A stretch of DNA of 64,000 bases from Microbacterium sp. Root53 (GTDB taxonomy: Bacteria > Actinomycetota > Actinomycetes > Actinomycetales > Microbacteriaceae): the NCBI RefSeq assembly GCF_001426925.1, contig NZ_LMFR01000004.1:1-64000 (forward strand), in the 5' to 3' direction. Numbering within the stretch: position 1 is the first letter of the stretch; each line of letters opens with the position of its first letter. Of the stretch, positions 25,851-34,687 are shown piece by piece. The notes beneath the pieces are model-generated. The model saw only the letters and a list, made by a program, of their open reading frames with translations. It searched no databases and was not told where the DNA came from. Position numbers and translations under genes: made by a program.

Positions 25851-26005
25851 GCTCGCCGATCCGCGACCACACGGGCCGCGTGACCCACGGCCTGTCGATC
25901 TCGTCGATCGCGCTCGAGCACCCCGGCCGCTCGATCGAGGAGATGGCGCCGCAGGCGATCGCGGCCGCGAACGAGATCTCGCGCCTGCTCGGCGCCGCGG
26001 TCTGA
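25845..26005 (+). pseudogene. IclR-family regulator, C-terminal fragment
   Basis: In a second frame the sequence reads P-I-R-D-H-T-G-R-V, G-L-S-I-S-S-I-A-L-E, then A-I-A-A-A-N-E-I-S-R-L-L-G-A before a stop. This is the end of the IclR effector-binding domain. No DNA-binding half is present. The fragment is joined directly to the AbiEi-like piece, so two genes have been deleted into each other. Confidence 0.6.
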
Positions 26006-26156
26006 CCTCGCCCCCGTCCGTGTGGTCGTGGTTCATGACGTGCCACGGCTCCAGCCGCGACCCGCCGCGCGCCCGGCCGAACCCCGGATCGGAGAATCGG
26101 GTCCGGATCATCCGGTCATCGCGCGCGCCGCGGCACGCCGTGCTTAGGGTGGACCC

Positions 26157-28136
26157 ATGACCGACGCCGCTCCCACGACCGCCCTCCGCTCCGGCATCGC
26201 CATCGAGGAGCTGAGCGACGAGATCCGCCCGCAGGACGACCTCTACCGCCACGTGAACGGCGCGTGGATCGAGCGCACCGAGATCCCCGGCGACAAGGCC
26301 CGGTGGGGCTCGTTCCACCTGCTCGCCGAGCAGGCAGAGAAGGACGTGCGCGCGATCATCGAGGAGTCGCAGCAGGCAGAGCCCGGCACCGAGGCCCGCA
26401 AGGTCGGCGACCTCTACGCCAGCTTCATGGACGAGCAGCGCATCGCCGAGCTGGGCGCCGCGCCCCTCGCGGAGCCCCTCGCCCAGGCCGACGCCGTGAC
26501 CGACGTGGCCTCCTTCCTCGGCACGGTCGGATCGCTCGACCGCCAGGGCGTCGCGAACGTCATCGGCGTCTTCGTCGAGCCCGACCCCGGCAACCCCACC
26601 CGCTACGTCCCCTTCCTGGTGCAGTCCGGGCTGTCGCTCCCCGAGGAGAGCTACTACCGCCTCGAGTCCTTCGCCGAGGTGCGCACGCAGTTCCGCGCGC
26701 ACGTCGAGCGGATGCTGGCGCTCGCCGGCATCGCGGACGCCGCCGGCCAGGCCGACCGGATCGTCGCGCTCGAGACCGAGATCGCCTCGCACCACTGGGA
26801 CAACGTGCGCAGCCGCGACGCGGTCGCCACCTACAACCTGAAGACGTGGGACGAGATCCAGGCGCTCACCGGTCTGGACCTGACCCCGTGGCTCGAGGGC
26901 GTCGCGCCCGGCCGGCCCGAGGCGTTCGCCGAGGTCGTGGCGTACCAGCCGTCGTTCCTCGAGGGCCTCGGCACGCTGCTCACGGACGAGCGGATCGAGG
27001 ACTGGAAGGCGTGGCTGCGGTTCAAGATCGTGCGGGCCGCGGCGCCGTACCTGTCCGACGACTTCGTGAACGAGAACTTCGACTTCACCGGCACGACCCT
27101 CACGGGCGTGCCCGAGATCCGCGAGCGCTGGAAGCGCGGCGTCGCGCTCGCCGAGGGCGCGCTGGGCGAAGCCGTCGGCAAGGTCTACGTCGAGCGGCAC
27201 TTCCCGCCGGCCGCCAAGGCCGCGATGGACGACCTGGTCGCCAACCTGATCGAGGCGTACCGGCAGAGCATCACGACGCTCGAGTGGATGGGTCCCGAGA
27301 CGCGCGAGCGCGCGCTGAAGAAGCTCGACTCGTTCACGCCGAAGATCGGCTACCCCGTGACCTGGAAGGACTACGGCGCACTCGAGATCGACGCGACCGA
27401 CCTGCTCGGCAACGTCCGCCGCGCGAGCGCGTTCGAGCACGACCGCCAGATCGGCAAGGTCGGCAAGCCGATCGACCGCGACGAGTGGTTCATGACGCCG
27501 CAGACCGTCAACGCGTACTACAACCCGCTGATGAACGAGATCGTGTTCCCGGCGGCCATCCTGCAGTATCCGTTCTTCGATCCGGAGCGCGACGACGCCG
27601 CGAACTACGGCGGGATCGGCGCCGTGATCGGCCACGAGATCGGCCACGGGTTCGACGACCAGGGCAGCCGCTACGACGCCGACGGCAGCCTGACCGACTG
27701 GTGGACGGACGCCGACCGCGCCGCGTTCGAGGAGCGCACCAAGGCGCTCATCGCCCAGTACGACGCGCTCACGCCCCTCGGCCTGGACGAGTCGTACAAG
27801 GTGAACGGCGCCCTCACGATCGGCGAGAACATCGGCGACCTCGGCGGCCTCGGCATCGCGCTCAAGGCCTATCAGCTCTCGCTCGGGGGCGAGCCGGCGC
27901 CCGAGATCGACGGGTACACCGGCGTGCAGCGCCTGTTCCTGTCGTGGGCGCAGGTGTGGCAGCAGAAGGGCCGCGAGGCCGAGACCATCCGCCTGCTGAC
28001 GATCGACCCGCACTCGCCCAACGAGTTCCGGTGCAACCAGATCGTCCGCAACATCGACGCGTTCTACGACGCGTTCGGCGTGACCGAGGCGGATGCGCTC
28101 TGGCTGCCGGAGGAGCAGCGCGTCACCATCTGGTGA
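26157..28136 (+). CDS. M13-family zinc metallopeptidase (neprilysin/PepO-like)
   Basis: A 659-residue protein of the usual bacterial M13 length. The N-terminal P-Q-D-D-L-Y-R-H-V-N-G-A-W opens the family. The zinc site is G-H-E-I-G-H-G-F-D-D near residue 495, with the third ligand in E-N-I-G-D-L-G-G near 560, and the substrate motif N-A-Y-Y-N near 457. There is no signal peptide, so it acts in the cytoplasm on oligopeptides unless exported otherwise. A TTAGGGT box shortly before ATG may be its -10 region. Part of its 3-prime end is repeated, diverged, 0.9 kb downstream. Confidence 0.93.
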   Translation: MTDAAPTTALRSGIAIEELSDEIRPQDDLYRHVNGAWIERTEIPGDKARWGSFHLLAEQAEKDVRAIIEESQQAEPGTEARKVGDLYASFMDEQRIAELGAAPLAEPLAQADAVTDVASFLGTVGSLDRQGVANVIGVFVEPDPGNPTRYVPFLVQSGLSLPEESYYRLESFAEVRTQFRAHVERMLALAGIADAAGQADRIVALETEIASHHWDNVRSRDAVATYNLKTWDEIQALTGLDLTPWLEGVAPGRPEAFAEVVAYQPSFLEGLGTLLTDERIEDWKAWLRFKIVRAAAPYLSDDFVNENFDFTGTTLTGVPEIRERWKRGVALAEGALGEAVGKVYVERHFPPAAKAAMDDLVANLIEAYRQSITTLEWMGPETRERALKKLDSFTPKIGYPVTWKDYGALEIDATDLLGNVRRASAFEHDRQIGKVGKPIDRDEWFMTPQTVNAYYNPLMNEIVFPAAILQYPFFDPERDDAANYGGIGAVIGHEIGHGFDDQGSRYDADGSLTDWWTDADRAAFEERTKALIAQYDALTPLGLDESYKVNGALTIGENIGDLGGLGIALKAYQLSLGGEPAPEIDGYTGVQRLFLSWAQVWQQKGREAETIRLLTIDPHSPNEFRCNQIVRNIDAFYDAFGVTEADALWLPEEQRVTIW

Positions 28137-28321
28137 GGCTCAGGAGCGCCGAATGTCCGCGTGCTGACCGTTACGAAAGTGCGCGGGTCAGGAGTGAGCA
28201 CGGTCAAGGCGTGACACTGCGAGCGCCGTAGATCTGTATGTCCCCAAAAAGGCTACATGCCCGCGCGATTCTATTGTGAGACGATCCCATTGATTCGACA
28301 CCAAAAGAAAGTGGGTTCCCG

Positions 28322-28648
28322 ATGAAGCGGCTGAAGACTGCAGGAATTGTCGCGCTAGCCGTGCTGGTCTCGCCGTTGCTAATGGGAGCCGCAGATAAAG
28401 ATTCGAAACCACCGAAGGATGAAGAATTCTACATCCTTCATGTCGCTTCCGGGGAACGGATCAACTCGTCCGAGATCCAGGATCTCATCCCCGAGCCGCG
28501 CTCGTCAGAGCCCGGCGCGAGCCCGTATCTGATAAATGACCCGGCCGCCTGGACCGCATGCTTTGGCCCCACCTTCAATGCGAACTACCCCCTTCGTTAT
28601 CCCACAACCAGTCAAGACTGCAGCAGGCAAGCAGCATGGGCATTTTGA
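28322..28648 (+). CDS. small secreted protein of unknown function
   Basis: The 108-residue product has a clear signal peptide (M-K-R-L-K-T-A-G-I-V-A-L-A-V-L-V-S-P-L-L, cleavage near the A-A-D). A short mature part with two cysteines follows. I recognise no family. The gene lies in a stretch with much lower GC and different codon use than its neighbours, which suggests acquisition. Its 3-prime end overlaps the next ORF by 13 bases. Confidence 0.6.
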   Translation: MKRLKTAGIVALAVLVSPLLMGAADKDSKPPKDEEFYILHVASGERINSSEIQDLIPEPRSSEPGASPYLINDPAAWTACFGPTFNANYPLRYPTTSQDCSRQAAWAF

Positions 28649-29190
28649 CTGTGGACCTCGGAGTGCCGTACAGCGGCTGGCCACTCCGCCTCGGAGGCGA
28701 CTACCAGTTCGGTATCGGCCAGCTCGATCCTAAACTCGTACGGGAACTCCAAGACTGGGCGGCAGAATTCAACGCCAATTTTGACGAAGAATCCGGATGG
28801 TCATCACCGAGCCAAAGAGAAGAGCATGCTCGAATAGGATTCGAGTTGCTCCAGAAAGTGCAGGATCAACTCGGGTCGGATTACGATGTTGTGCTTGATC
28901 CGATTGGTGGCGGCCTCACGCCGTGGCAGTCCTCGGACCGACCCGCACTCGCCCAACGAGTTCCGGCGCAAGCAGATCGTGTGCAACATCGATGCGTTCT
29001 ACTACGCGCTCGGCGTGACGAGGCAGATGCGCGCTGGTCTCCGAGGGGTTTCGCGCGAGAAGGCTCACATGATTTCCCCTCGAAGGAGCCGCGCCCGCCA
29101 GTGGCCGAGGGAGGTCACCGCGCGGGCCGAAGTGCCACGCCCGAGTGGGCGACTGCCGCGTGCAGTACCGGATTGAAGACGGTTGGCTAA
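28636..29190 (+). CDS. hypothetical protein, truncated by gene junction
   Basis: Starting at ATG 28636, about 100 residues look genuine: V-D-L-G-V-P-Y-S-G-W-P-L, then L-V-R-E-L-Q-D-W-A-A-E-F-N-A-N-F-D, G-W-S-S-P-S-Q-R-E-E-H, and L-G-S-D-Y-D-V-V. This resembles small acidic orphan proteins common in actinobacteria, some near toxin genes. From about 28935 the same frame runs through a decayed piece of an M13 peptidase gene, so the C-terminal 85 residues are probably meaningless. Low GC, as for the preceding gene. Confidence 0.5.
   Translation: MGILTVDLGVPYSGWPLRLGGDYQFGIGQLDPKLVRELQDWAAEFNANFDEESGWSSPSQREEHARIGFELLQKVQDQLGSDYDVVLDPIGGGLTPWQSSDRPALAQRVPAQADRVQHRCVLLRARRDEADARWSPRGFAREGSHDFPSKEPRPPVAEGGHRAGRSATPEWATAACSTGLKTVG
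28937..29045 (+). pseudogene. M13 peptidase, 3-prime fragment
   Basis: D-P-H-S-P-N-E-F-R-R-K-Q-I-V, then N-I-D-A-F-Y-Y-A-L-G-V-T, matches the end of the complete M13 peptidase, where the same region reads F-R-C-N-Q-I-V and N-I-D-A-F-Y-D-A-F-G-V-T. A frameshift follows. The nucleotide match is diverged, so it is not a fresh duplication. The 225 bases after it hold nothing I recognise before the helicase gene. Confidence 0.75.
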
Positions 29191-29271
29191 TCGTGGTCAT
29201 CGTGCACGCGGGTCGCCGCCGCGAGGCGCACGACCATCGGCGGTGTCGGGCGTCCCGCTTAGGCTCGGGGG

Positions 29272-32200
29272 GTGCCGTTCGTGCTGAGCCCCGCGGACCT
29301 CCCGCGGATCCTGCCCGTGTGGATGGTTCAGCACGGTGCGCACCTCGCCGAGCAGGGCGTGGCGCGCATCGTCGAGCGGTACGACCTGGGCGGCACCACC
29401 TCGTACGAGGGGCGCGTCGCGCGGTGGACCGTCTACGTCGACCTGGATGAGCGCACCGGCCCGCGGATGGACTGCACGGAGTGCGGCGCCGTCGGATGCG
29501 TGCACGCGGCGGCCGTCCTGCACCTGATCGCGCACGGTGCGACGTCCGGGGCGACGCTCGCACGCGGCCCGGGCGCGGGCGCCGGAACCGGCACCGGCCT
29601 CGTCGAGCCGTGGCGGCGCGCACTCGAGCGCGCGCTCGACGAGGGCCACCACAGCGAGACGGTGGACGTCGCCCTGCTGATCGGGCTGGATCGCGACGGG
29701 GTGCAGATCCGCCCGGCGCTGCGCGGCACGCGCGGCACGTGGATCCGCACCGGCATCGGCTGGCGCGACCTCGACGGCAAGGGCCTCACGGCGGATCAGC
29801 GTCGCGCGCTCGGCGAGCTCGAGGCGCTGTTCGAGGCGCGCGAGCACTTCCCTGGCGCCGCAGCCGACCACCGCCCGGTGCACCGCAGCCGCTGGGGGTC
29901 GTACGACCGCGCGCCGCAGTGGATCCGCCTCGACGAGCTCCCGAGCCGCGGCCTGTGGGACGTGCTCGTCGAGCTGCGCGACGCCGGCGTGCATCTCGTC
30001 GCCGACACCAGGGCGCAGCCGGCCGTGACGCTGCGGGCCGAGCCGGCGGCGCACTTCCTCGCGCTCGACCGCCGCGACGACGCGCTGCACGTGCAGCCCG
30101 TGATCGACCTGGCCGACGCCGCGGATGCGCGCATCCTGCCGGTCGGCGTGCCCGTGGCCGCCATGGCGCTGACCGACGACGAGCGCGTGCGCGAGCTGGT
30201 GCCGCTGCGCGAGCCCCTGGCCGACTCCTTCACCCGGCTGATGCAGGGCGAGCCGTTCGCGGTCCCCGCCGAGGCCGTCCCGGACTTCGAGCGCGAGTAC
30301 CTGCCGAAGCTCCGGGGCATCGCGGCGCTGCGATCGCCCGGCGGCACGTACGACATCCCGGCTCCGCCGCGGCCGGCGCTCATCCTGACCGTCGCGCACG
30401 ACGAGGCGCGTGCGCGGCTCGCGTGGCGGTGGGACCTGCCGCCCGGGTCGCCGCGGGTCCCCGCCGAGGAGCGCCGCATCGGCGACGCGGTCGCGGATGC
30501 GGCGGGTGAGCGCGCCGACCTGCTCGGCGTGCGACAGGGCACCGGGTTCGGGGCCGCGTGGCTGACGCGCGACGAGACGGTCGAGTTCCTCGCGGCCGTG
30601 CTGCCGGCGCTGCGCGGGGTCGAGGGGCTCCGGATCGAGGAGACCGACCAGCTCCCCGAGTACCGCTTCGCGGGAGAGCTGCCCGTCGTGCACGTGTCGG
30701 CCCAGCCGCACGGCAACGACTGGTTCGACCTCGAGGTCAGCGTCGACGTCGGCGGCGAGCCCGTGCCGCTCGGCATGCTGCTCGCGGCCCTGGTGGCACG
30801 CGACCGCTATCTCGTGCTGCCGAGCGGCGCGGTGTTCACGCTGCGCTCGGAGCGCTTCGAGCCGCTGCGGCAGCTGCTCGACGAGGCCCGCGGGCTGCAG
30901 GATCGCGCGACCGGGCCGCTGCGGATCAGCCGCCTTCAGGTCGACCTGTGGACCGAGCTCGTGCAGACCGGCGTGGTCGAGGCGCAGGAGCAGGAGTGGC
31001 TGCAGTCTCTCCGCGCGCTGTCGGACGCCGACCGCCTCGAGCCCGTCGCGGCGCCGGAGGGCTTCCGCGCCACGCTGCGCGAGTACCAGAAGGTCGGGCT
31101 CGCGTGGCTGGACTTCCTGCGCGTGCACCGGCTGGGCGGCATCCTGGCCGACGACATGGGCCTCGGCAAGACCGTGCAGGTGCTCGCCGCGCTCGAGCGG
31201 GCGCGCGCGGATGAGCCGGATGCGCGGTTCCTCGTCGTCACGCCGACGAGCGTCGTGGGGCACTGGGTGTCGGAGTCGGAGCGCTTCGCGCCCGGGCTGC
31301 GAGCGGTCGGCATCGAGGAGACGTCGGGCAAGCGCGGCACGCCGCTCGCCGAGGTCGCGGCCGCCGCGCGCCTCGTGGTCACGAGCTACGCGCTGTTCCG
31401 CCTCGACTTCGCGGAGTACGAGGCGCTCGGCTTCCGCGTGCTCGTGCTCGACGAGGCGCAGCAGATCAAGAACCACCGGTCGCAGGGCTACCGGTGCGCG
31501 CGGCTGCTCAGCGCGCCGACCAAGTTCGCCATCACGGGCACGCCGCTCGAGAACAACCTGCTCGAGCTGTGGGCGCTCGTCTCGCTCACCGCGCCCGGCC
31601 TGCTGGGCGGCGAGAAGTCCTTCACGGACCACTACCGCAAGCCGATCGAGCGGGAGCGCGACGGCGCCCGGCTCGCGCGGCTGCGGCGGCGCATCCGGCC
31701 GTTCCTGCTGCGGCGCACCAAGGACCGGGTCGCGGCCGACCTCCCGGAGAAGACCGAGCAGCTGCTCGAGGTCGAGCTGCACGGCGCGCACCAGCGGATC
31801 TACCAGGTGCGGCTGCAGCGCGAGCGGCAGAAGGTCATGGGGCTGCTCGACGACGTCAAGGCCAACCGGATGGAGATCCTGCGCTCGCTCACGACGCTGC
31901 GGATGCTGGCCCTCGATCCGGAGCTGGTCGGGGAGGCGCCCGCGCCGTCCGCCAAGCTCGAGAAGCTCGGCGACCTGCTAGACGAGATCGTCGGCGACGG
32001 GCACAGCGCGCTGGTGTTCAGCCAGTTCACGACCTTCCTCGGCCGCGCCGCGGGCGTGGCTGAGCGCCGCGGCATCCCGTTCGCGTATCTCGACGGATCC
32101 GTCACCGCGCCGCAGCGGCGCCGGATGATCGACCGCTTCACGTCGGGCGACGTGCCGGTCTTCTTCATCTCGCTCAAGGCCGGCGGGTTCGGGCTCAACC

Positions 32201-32463
32201 TCACCCAGGCGGACTACTGCATCCTGCTCGACCCGTGGTGGAATCCTGCCGCCGAGCTGCAGGCCACCGACCGCGCGCACCGCATCGGCCAGACGCGTCC
32301 CGTGGTGGTCTACCGGCTGATCTCGAAGGGCACGATCGAGTCGAAGGTCGTCGCGATGCAGGAGAAGAAGTCGCGGCTGTTCCGGGATGTGCTCGCGGGC
32401 GACGAGGATCCGGCCGCGATCGGCGGGCTCACGGCCGACGACTTCCGCGCCCTGGTGCAGTAG
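29272..32463 (+). CDS. SNF2-family helicase with SWIM finger
   Basis: A 1063-residue protein. A SWIM-type zinc finger (C-T-E-C-G-A-V-G-C-V-H) lies near residue 67. The SNF2 ATPase starts at about 600, with Walker A A-D-D-M-G-L-G-K-T near 627 and the DEAH-like V-L-D-E-A-Q-Q near 725. The C-terminal helicase lobe ends with Q-A-T-D-R-A-H-R-I-G-Q near 1002. It is an ATP-dependent DNA or protein-DNA remodeller, as in RapA/HepA relatives. The start is GTG, with TTAGGCT six to seven bases before it, suggesting a leaderless message. No restriction or defence partner is adjacent. Confidence 0.92.
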   Translation: MPFVLSPADLPRILPVWMVQHGAHLAEQGVARIVERYDLGGTTSYEGRVARWTVYVDLDERTGPRMDCTECGAVGCVHAAAVLHLIAHGATSGATLARGPGAGAGTGTGLVEPWRRALERALDEGHHSETVDVALLIGLDRDGVQIRPALRGTRGTWIRTGIGWRDLDGKGLTADQRRALGELEALFEAREHFPGAAADHRPVHRSRWGSYDRAPQWIRLDELPSRGLWDVLVELRDAGVHLVADTRAQPAVTLRAEPAAHFLALDRRDDALHVQPVIDLADAADARILPVGVPVAAMALTDDERVRELVPLREPLADSFTRLMQGEPFAVPAEAVPDFEREYLPKLRGIAALRSPGGTYDIPAPPRPALILTVAHDEARARLAWRWDLPPGSPRVPAEERRIGDAVADAAGERADLLGVRQGTGFGAAWLTRDETVEFLAAVLPALRGVEGLRIEETDQLPEYRFAGELPVVHVSAQPHGNDWFDLEVSVDVGGEPVPLGMLLAALVARDRYLVLPSGAVFTLRSERFEPLRQLLDEARGLQDRATGPLRISRLQVDLWTELVQTGVVEAQEQEWLQSLRALSDADRLEPVAAPEGFRATLREYQKVGLAWLDFLRVHRLGGILADDMGLGKTVQVLAALERARADEPDARFLVVTPTSVVGHWVSESERFAPGLRAVGIEETSGKRGTPLAEVAAAARLVVTSYALFRLDFAEYEALGFRVLVLDEAQQIKNHRSQGYRCARLLSAPTKFAITGTPLENNLLELWALVSLTAPGLLGGEKSFTDHYRKPIERERDGARLARLRRRIRPFLLRRTKDRVAADLPEKTEQLLEVELHGAHQRIYQVRLQRERQKVMGLLDDVKANRMEILRSLTTLRMLALDPELVGEAPAPSAKLEKLGDLLDEIVGDGHSALVFSQFTTFLGRAAGVAERRGIPFAYLDGSVTAPQRRRMIDRFTSGDVPVFFISLKAGGFGLNLTQADYCILLDPWWNPAAELQATDRAHRIGQTRPVVVYRLISKGTIESKVVAMQEKKSRLFRDVLAGDEDPAAIGGLTADDFRALVQ

Positions 32464-32481
32464 GCCGCCGGCGGCTTGGGG

Positions 32482-32671
32482 CGTTTCGACTCCGCTCGCT
32501 GGCGCTCGCTCCGCTCAACGACCGGCGGGCCGCGCCGGGGGCTTCACGCGTTTCGACTCGCTTCGCTCGCTCAACGAGCATTCCCCCTTGCTCGTTGAGC
32601 GACCGAGCGAAGCGAGGGAGTCGAAACGGCCCGAGCCTCCCCTCGAGGCCCGGCTCCGCTCAACGACCGGC
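32482..32671. repeat. GTTTCGACTC palindromic repeats downstream of helicase
   Basis: Three units of the dispersed family: 32482-32525, a nearly perfect palindrome at 32549-32628 with a short loop, and a partial unit at 32651-32671. The last supplies the stop codon of the kinase gene (TTGA in GGTCGTTGAGCGG). It sits between converging genes and can act as terminator. Confidence 0.85.
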
Positions 32672-33256
32672 GAGGATGCGGCGGATGGCGCGCACCGACG
32701 CCGGGCGGCAGCCCGCCTCCGTGAGTCGGCCCACGATGACGGGCTCGAGCCGCGCGAGCATCAGGCCGCGGCGCACCAGGAAGGCCGGGGCCTTGCGGCG
32801 CTCGCGCAGGTCGCGCGTGAGGCGCAGGCCCATCGTCAGCCAGCGCGAGCGGCGCACGCACAGCGCGTCGGCCAGGATGCCGCGGCGCCGCGCCTCGGCC
32901 ACGACCTCGCCCACGAACACGCCCTCCGCGACGAACCGCGTGGCGCCGCCGAGCTCGATCGTGCGCGTGCCGACCGGGTCGTTCGCCGCGATGTCGTAGA
33001 CGGGGACCTCGGTGCGCCCGGTGCGGGCCAGCTCCTCGAGGGCCGCGATCGCGCGATCGGCGTGCCAGGACGCGGGGTGGTCCCAGTCGACCTCGCCCGT
33101 GGCGAGGCGCGGCAGGGCGGGGTCGTCCCCCGAGCGGTAGAAGTCGTCGAGGCGCAGCAGCGGAAGGCCCGAGGCCTCGGCCAGGCGGGACTTGCCGGAT
33201 CCGCTCGCTCCGCCGATCAGCACGACCTGCGCGAGTGGCGGGACGTCGGAGGGCAT
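32660..33256 (-). CDS. P-loop uridine kinase-like protein
   Basis: The 198-residue protein has Walker A G-G-A-S-G-S-G-K-S near residue 14, then L-R-L-D-D-F-Y-R-S-G-D-D near 35, as in uridine kinases and related nucleoside/small-molecule kinases. V-D-W-D-H-P-A-S-W lies near 55. An F-V-A-E-G-V-F motif near 107 fits the family. The last codons run into the GTTTCGACTC repeat, which provides the stop. Substrate not proven. Confidence 0.82.
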   Translation of the reverse strand: MPSDVPPLAQVVLIGGASGSGKSRLAEASGLPLLRLDDFYRSGDDPALPRLATGEVDWDHPASWHADRAIAALEELARTGRTEVPVYDIAANDPVGTRTIELGGATRFVAEGVFVGEVVAEARRRGILADALCVRRSRWLTMGLRLTRDLRERRKAPAFLVRRGLMLARLEPVIVGRLTEAGCRPASVRAIRRILAGR

Positions 33257-33416
33257 GGGGAAGATTCTGCCCGAGCGGGGCTGGGACGACGATGAACCCC
33301 GGGCCCGCCGTGCCGGCATCGATTCTTCACCGATCCGTTGCCTGATCGACCGCGGCGGGACCGCCGCGGTGAGGCACAATCGAGGAGGGGGAGTCTTCGG
33401 AGGATCGACGATCGAC

Positions 33417-34322
33417 GTGCCCGCACATCCCTCACACCGCGCAGACCTGCGCGCCGCCGCTCCCGCGACCCGCGGCGGCCGCGCGCGGTCGAGCACGCGC
33501 CGGTTCCGCTCGACGGTGGAGGCGCTCGAGGCCCTGTCGCTCGAGGGCGCCCGCGTCTCGGTGCACGTGATCGAGCTCGACCGCGGCGAGGCCGTGCTGG
33601 CCGGCGACGACCACATGCCGCTGCCGGTCGGCGGGCTCGGCGTCGTGCCGCTGCTCGTCGAGGTGGCCGCGCAGTTCGACGCCGGCATGCTCGACCCGTT
33701 CGAGCTCTCCGATCGCTCCGACCTCGACGACGCGGGCGCCTCCGGCGTCTGGCGCCTGCTCGCCGCGCCGACCCTGCCGCTCGCCGACCTGGCCGTGCTG
33801 GCCTCGTCGTCGGGCGACGCGCTCGCCGCGAACGCGCTGCTCGACCGTGTGGGGCACGAGCAGGTCACGCGCCGGCTGGTGTCGCTCGGGATGCCTCGCT
33901 CGGCGCTGCTCGACCGCTTCCGCGAGGAGCGCGGGCCGGATGACGCCCCGCACGTCGCGCTCGGCACCGCGCGCGAGTACGCCGCGCTGTTCGCCGCGCT
34001 CGCGGCGCGCACCGTGGTCAGCCGCGACGTCAGCACGCGTGTCACCGACTGGCTCACGCCGTCGGCCGACGCGGGCCTGGTGGGCGCGATGCTCGGGCTC
34101 GACCCGCTCTCGCACGGTGAGGACGAGCACGGCCTGGTGCACTTCGGGCGCACGGGCCGTGAGCCCGGCGCCCGCGCCGAGGCCGGCGTCATCGCGGGCC
34201 GCCGCGCGGCGTTCGCGTACGCCATGATCATCGCGTTCGACGACCTGTCGCCCCTGCACCGGCACCGGGCGCACAGCGCGTTCCACGCGCTCGGCAACGA
34301 CCTCATGGAGTACGCGGTCTGA
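33417..34322 (+). CDS. class A beta-lactamase-fold protein, apparently inactive
   Basis: The 301-residue protein has the layout of a class A serine hydrolase: a domain around V-S-V-H-V-I-E-L-D-R-G, a central helix, an S-S-G-D-A-L-A-A-N-A-L-L-D-R-V-G helix and a C-terminal strand F-G-R-T-G. The S-x-x-K active-site motif is missing (L-P-V-G-G-L-G-V-V-P), the S-D-N motif reads S-G-D, and K-T-G reads R-T-G. No signal peptide is seen. It may be a binding or regulatory pseudoenzyme. GTG start, with GGAGG twelve bases upstream. Confidence 0.75.
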   Translation: MPAHPSHRADLRAAAPATRGGRARSSTRRFRSTVEALEALSLEGARVSVHVIELDRGEAVLAGDDHMPLPVGGLGVVPLLVEVAAQFDAGMLDPFELSDRSDLDDAGASGVWRLLAAPTLPLADLAVLASSSGDALAANALLDRVGHEQVTRRLVSLGMPRSALLDRFREERGPDDAPHVALGTAREYAALFAALAARTVVSRDVSTRVTDWLTPSADAGLVGAMLGLDPLSHGEDEHGLVHFGRTGREPGARAEAGVIAGRRAAFAYAMIIAFDDLSPLHRHRAHSAFHALGNDLMEYAV

Positions 34323-34353
34323 GCCGCGCGCCGGCCGCCGGTACGCTCGTGCC

Positions 34354-34662
34354 ATGGCCTACGCGAACGTCACGCTGGATCCCGCCGCGAACATCTACTT
34401 CGACGGCAGGTGCGTGAGCCACACCTTCTTCCTGGCCGACGGCACGCGCAAGTCGGCGGGCGTCATCCTGCCCTCCGAGCTGACGTTCGGCACCGGCGCC
34501 CCCGAGGTCATGGAGCTCCACACCGGGTCGTGCCGCGTGCGCCTCGCCGGCTCGGAGGAGTGGACCGCCTACGGCGCGGGCGACTCGTTCGAGGTCCCCG
34601 GCGACTCGTCGTTCGACATCGTGGTGACCGAGCCCGTCTCGTACGTCTGCCACTACGGCTGA
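34354..34662 (+). CDS. ppnP: pyrimidine/purine nucleoside phosphorylase
   Basis: The 102-residue protein matches the PpnP (DUF1255) cupin: G-R-C-V-S-H-T-F near residue 19, A-D-G-T-R-K-S-A-G-V-I-L-P near 30, and F-E-V-P-G-D-S-S-F near 79. Family members cleave nucleosides with phosphate to free base and ribose 1-phosphate. Length is normal. Converges with padR. Confidence 0.9.
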   Translation: MAYANVTLDPAANIYFDGRCVSHTFFLADGTRKSAGVILPSELTFGTGAPEVMELHTGSCRVRLAGSEEWTAYGAGDSFEVPGDSSFDIVVTEPVSYVCHYG

Positions 34663-34687
34663 CCGGGCGCCCTCCAGAGGGCCCCGC

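Noticed and set aside
29272-32463. SNF2 helicase as part of a DISARM or similar defence system
   Set aside because: No methyltransferase, nuclease or DUF1998 gene adjoins it; the neighbours are a kinase and repeats. The SWIM finger is common in housekeeping-type actinobacterial relatives.
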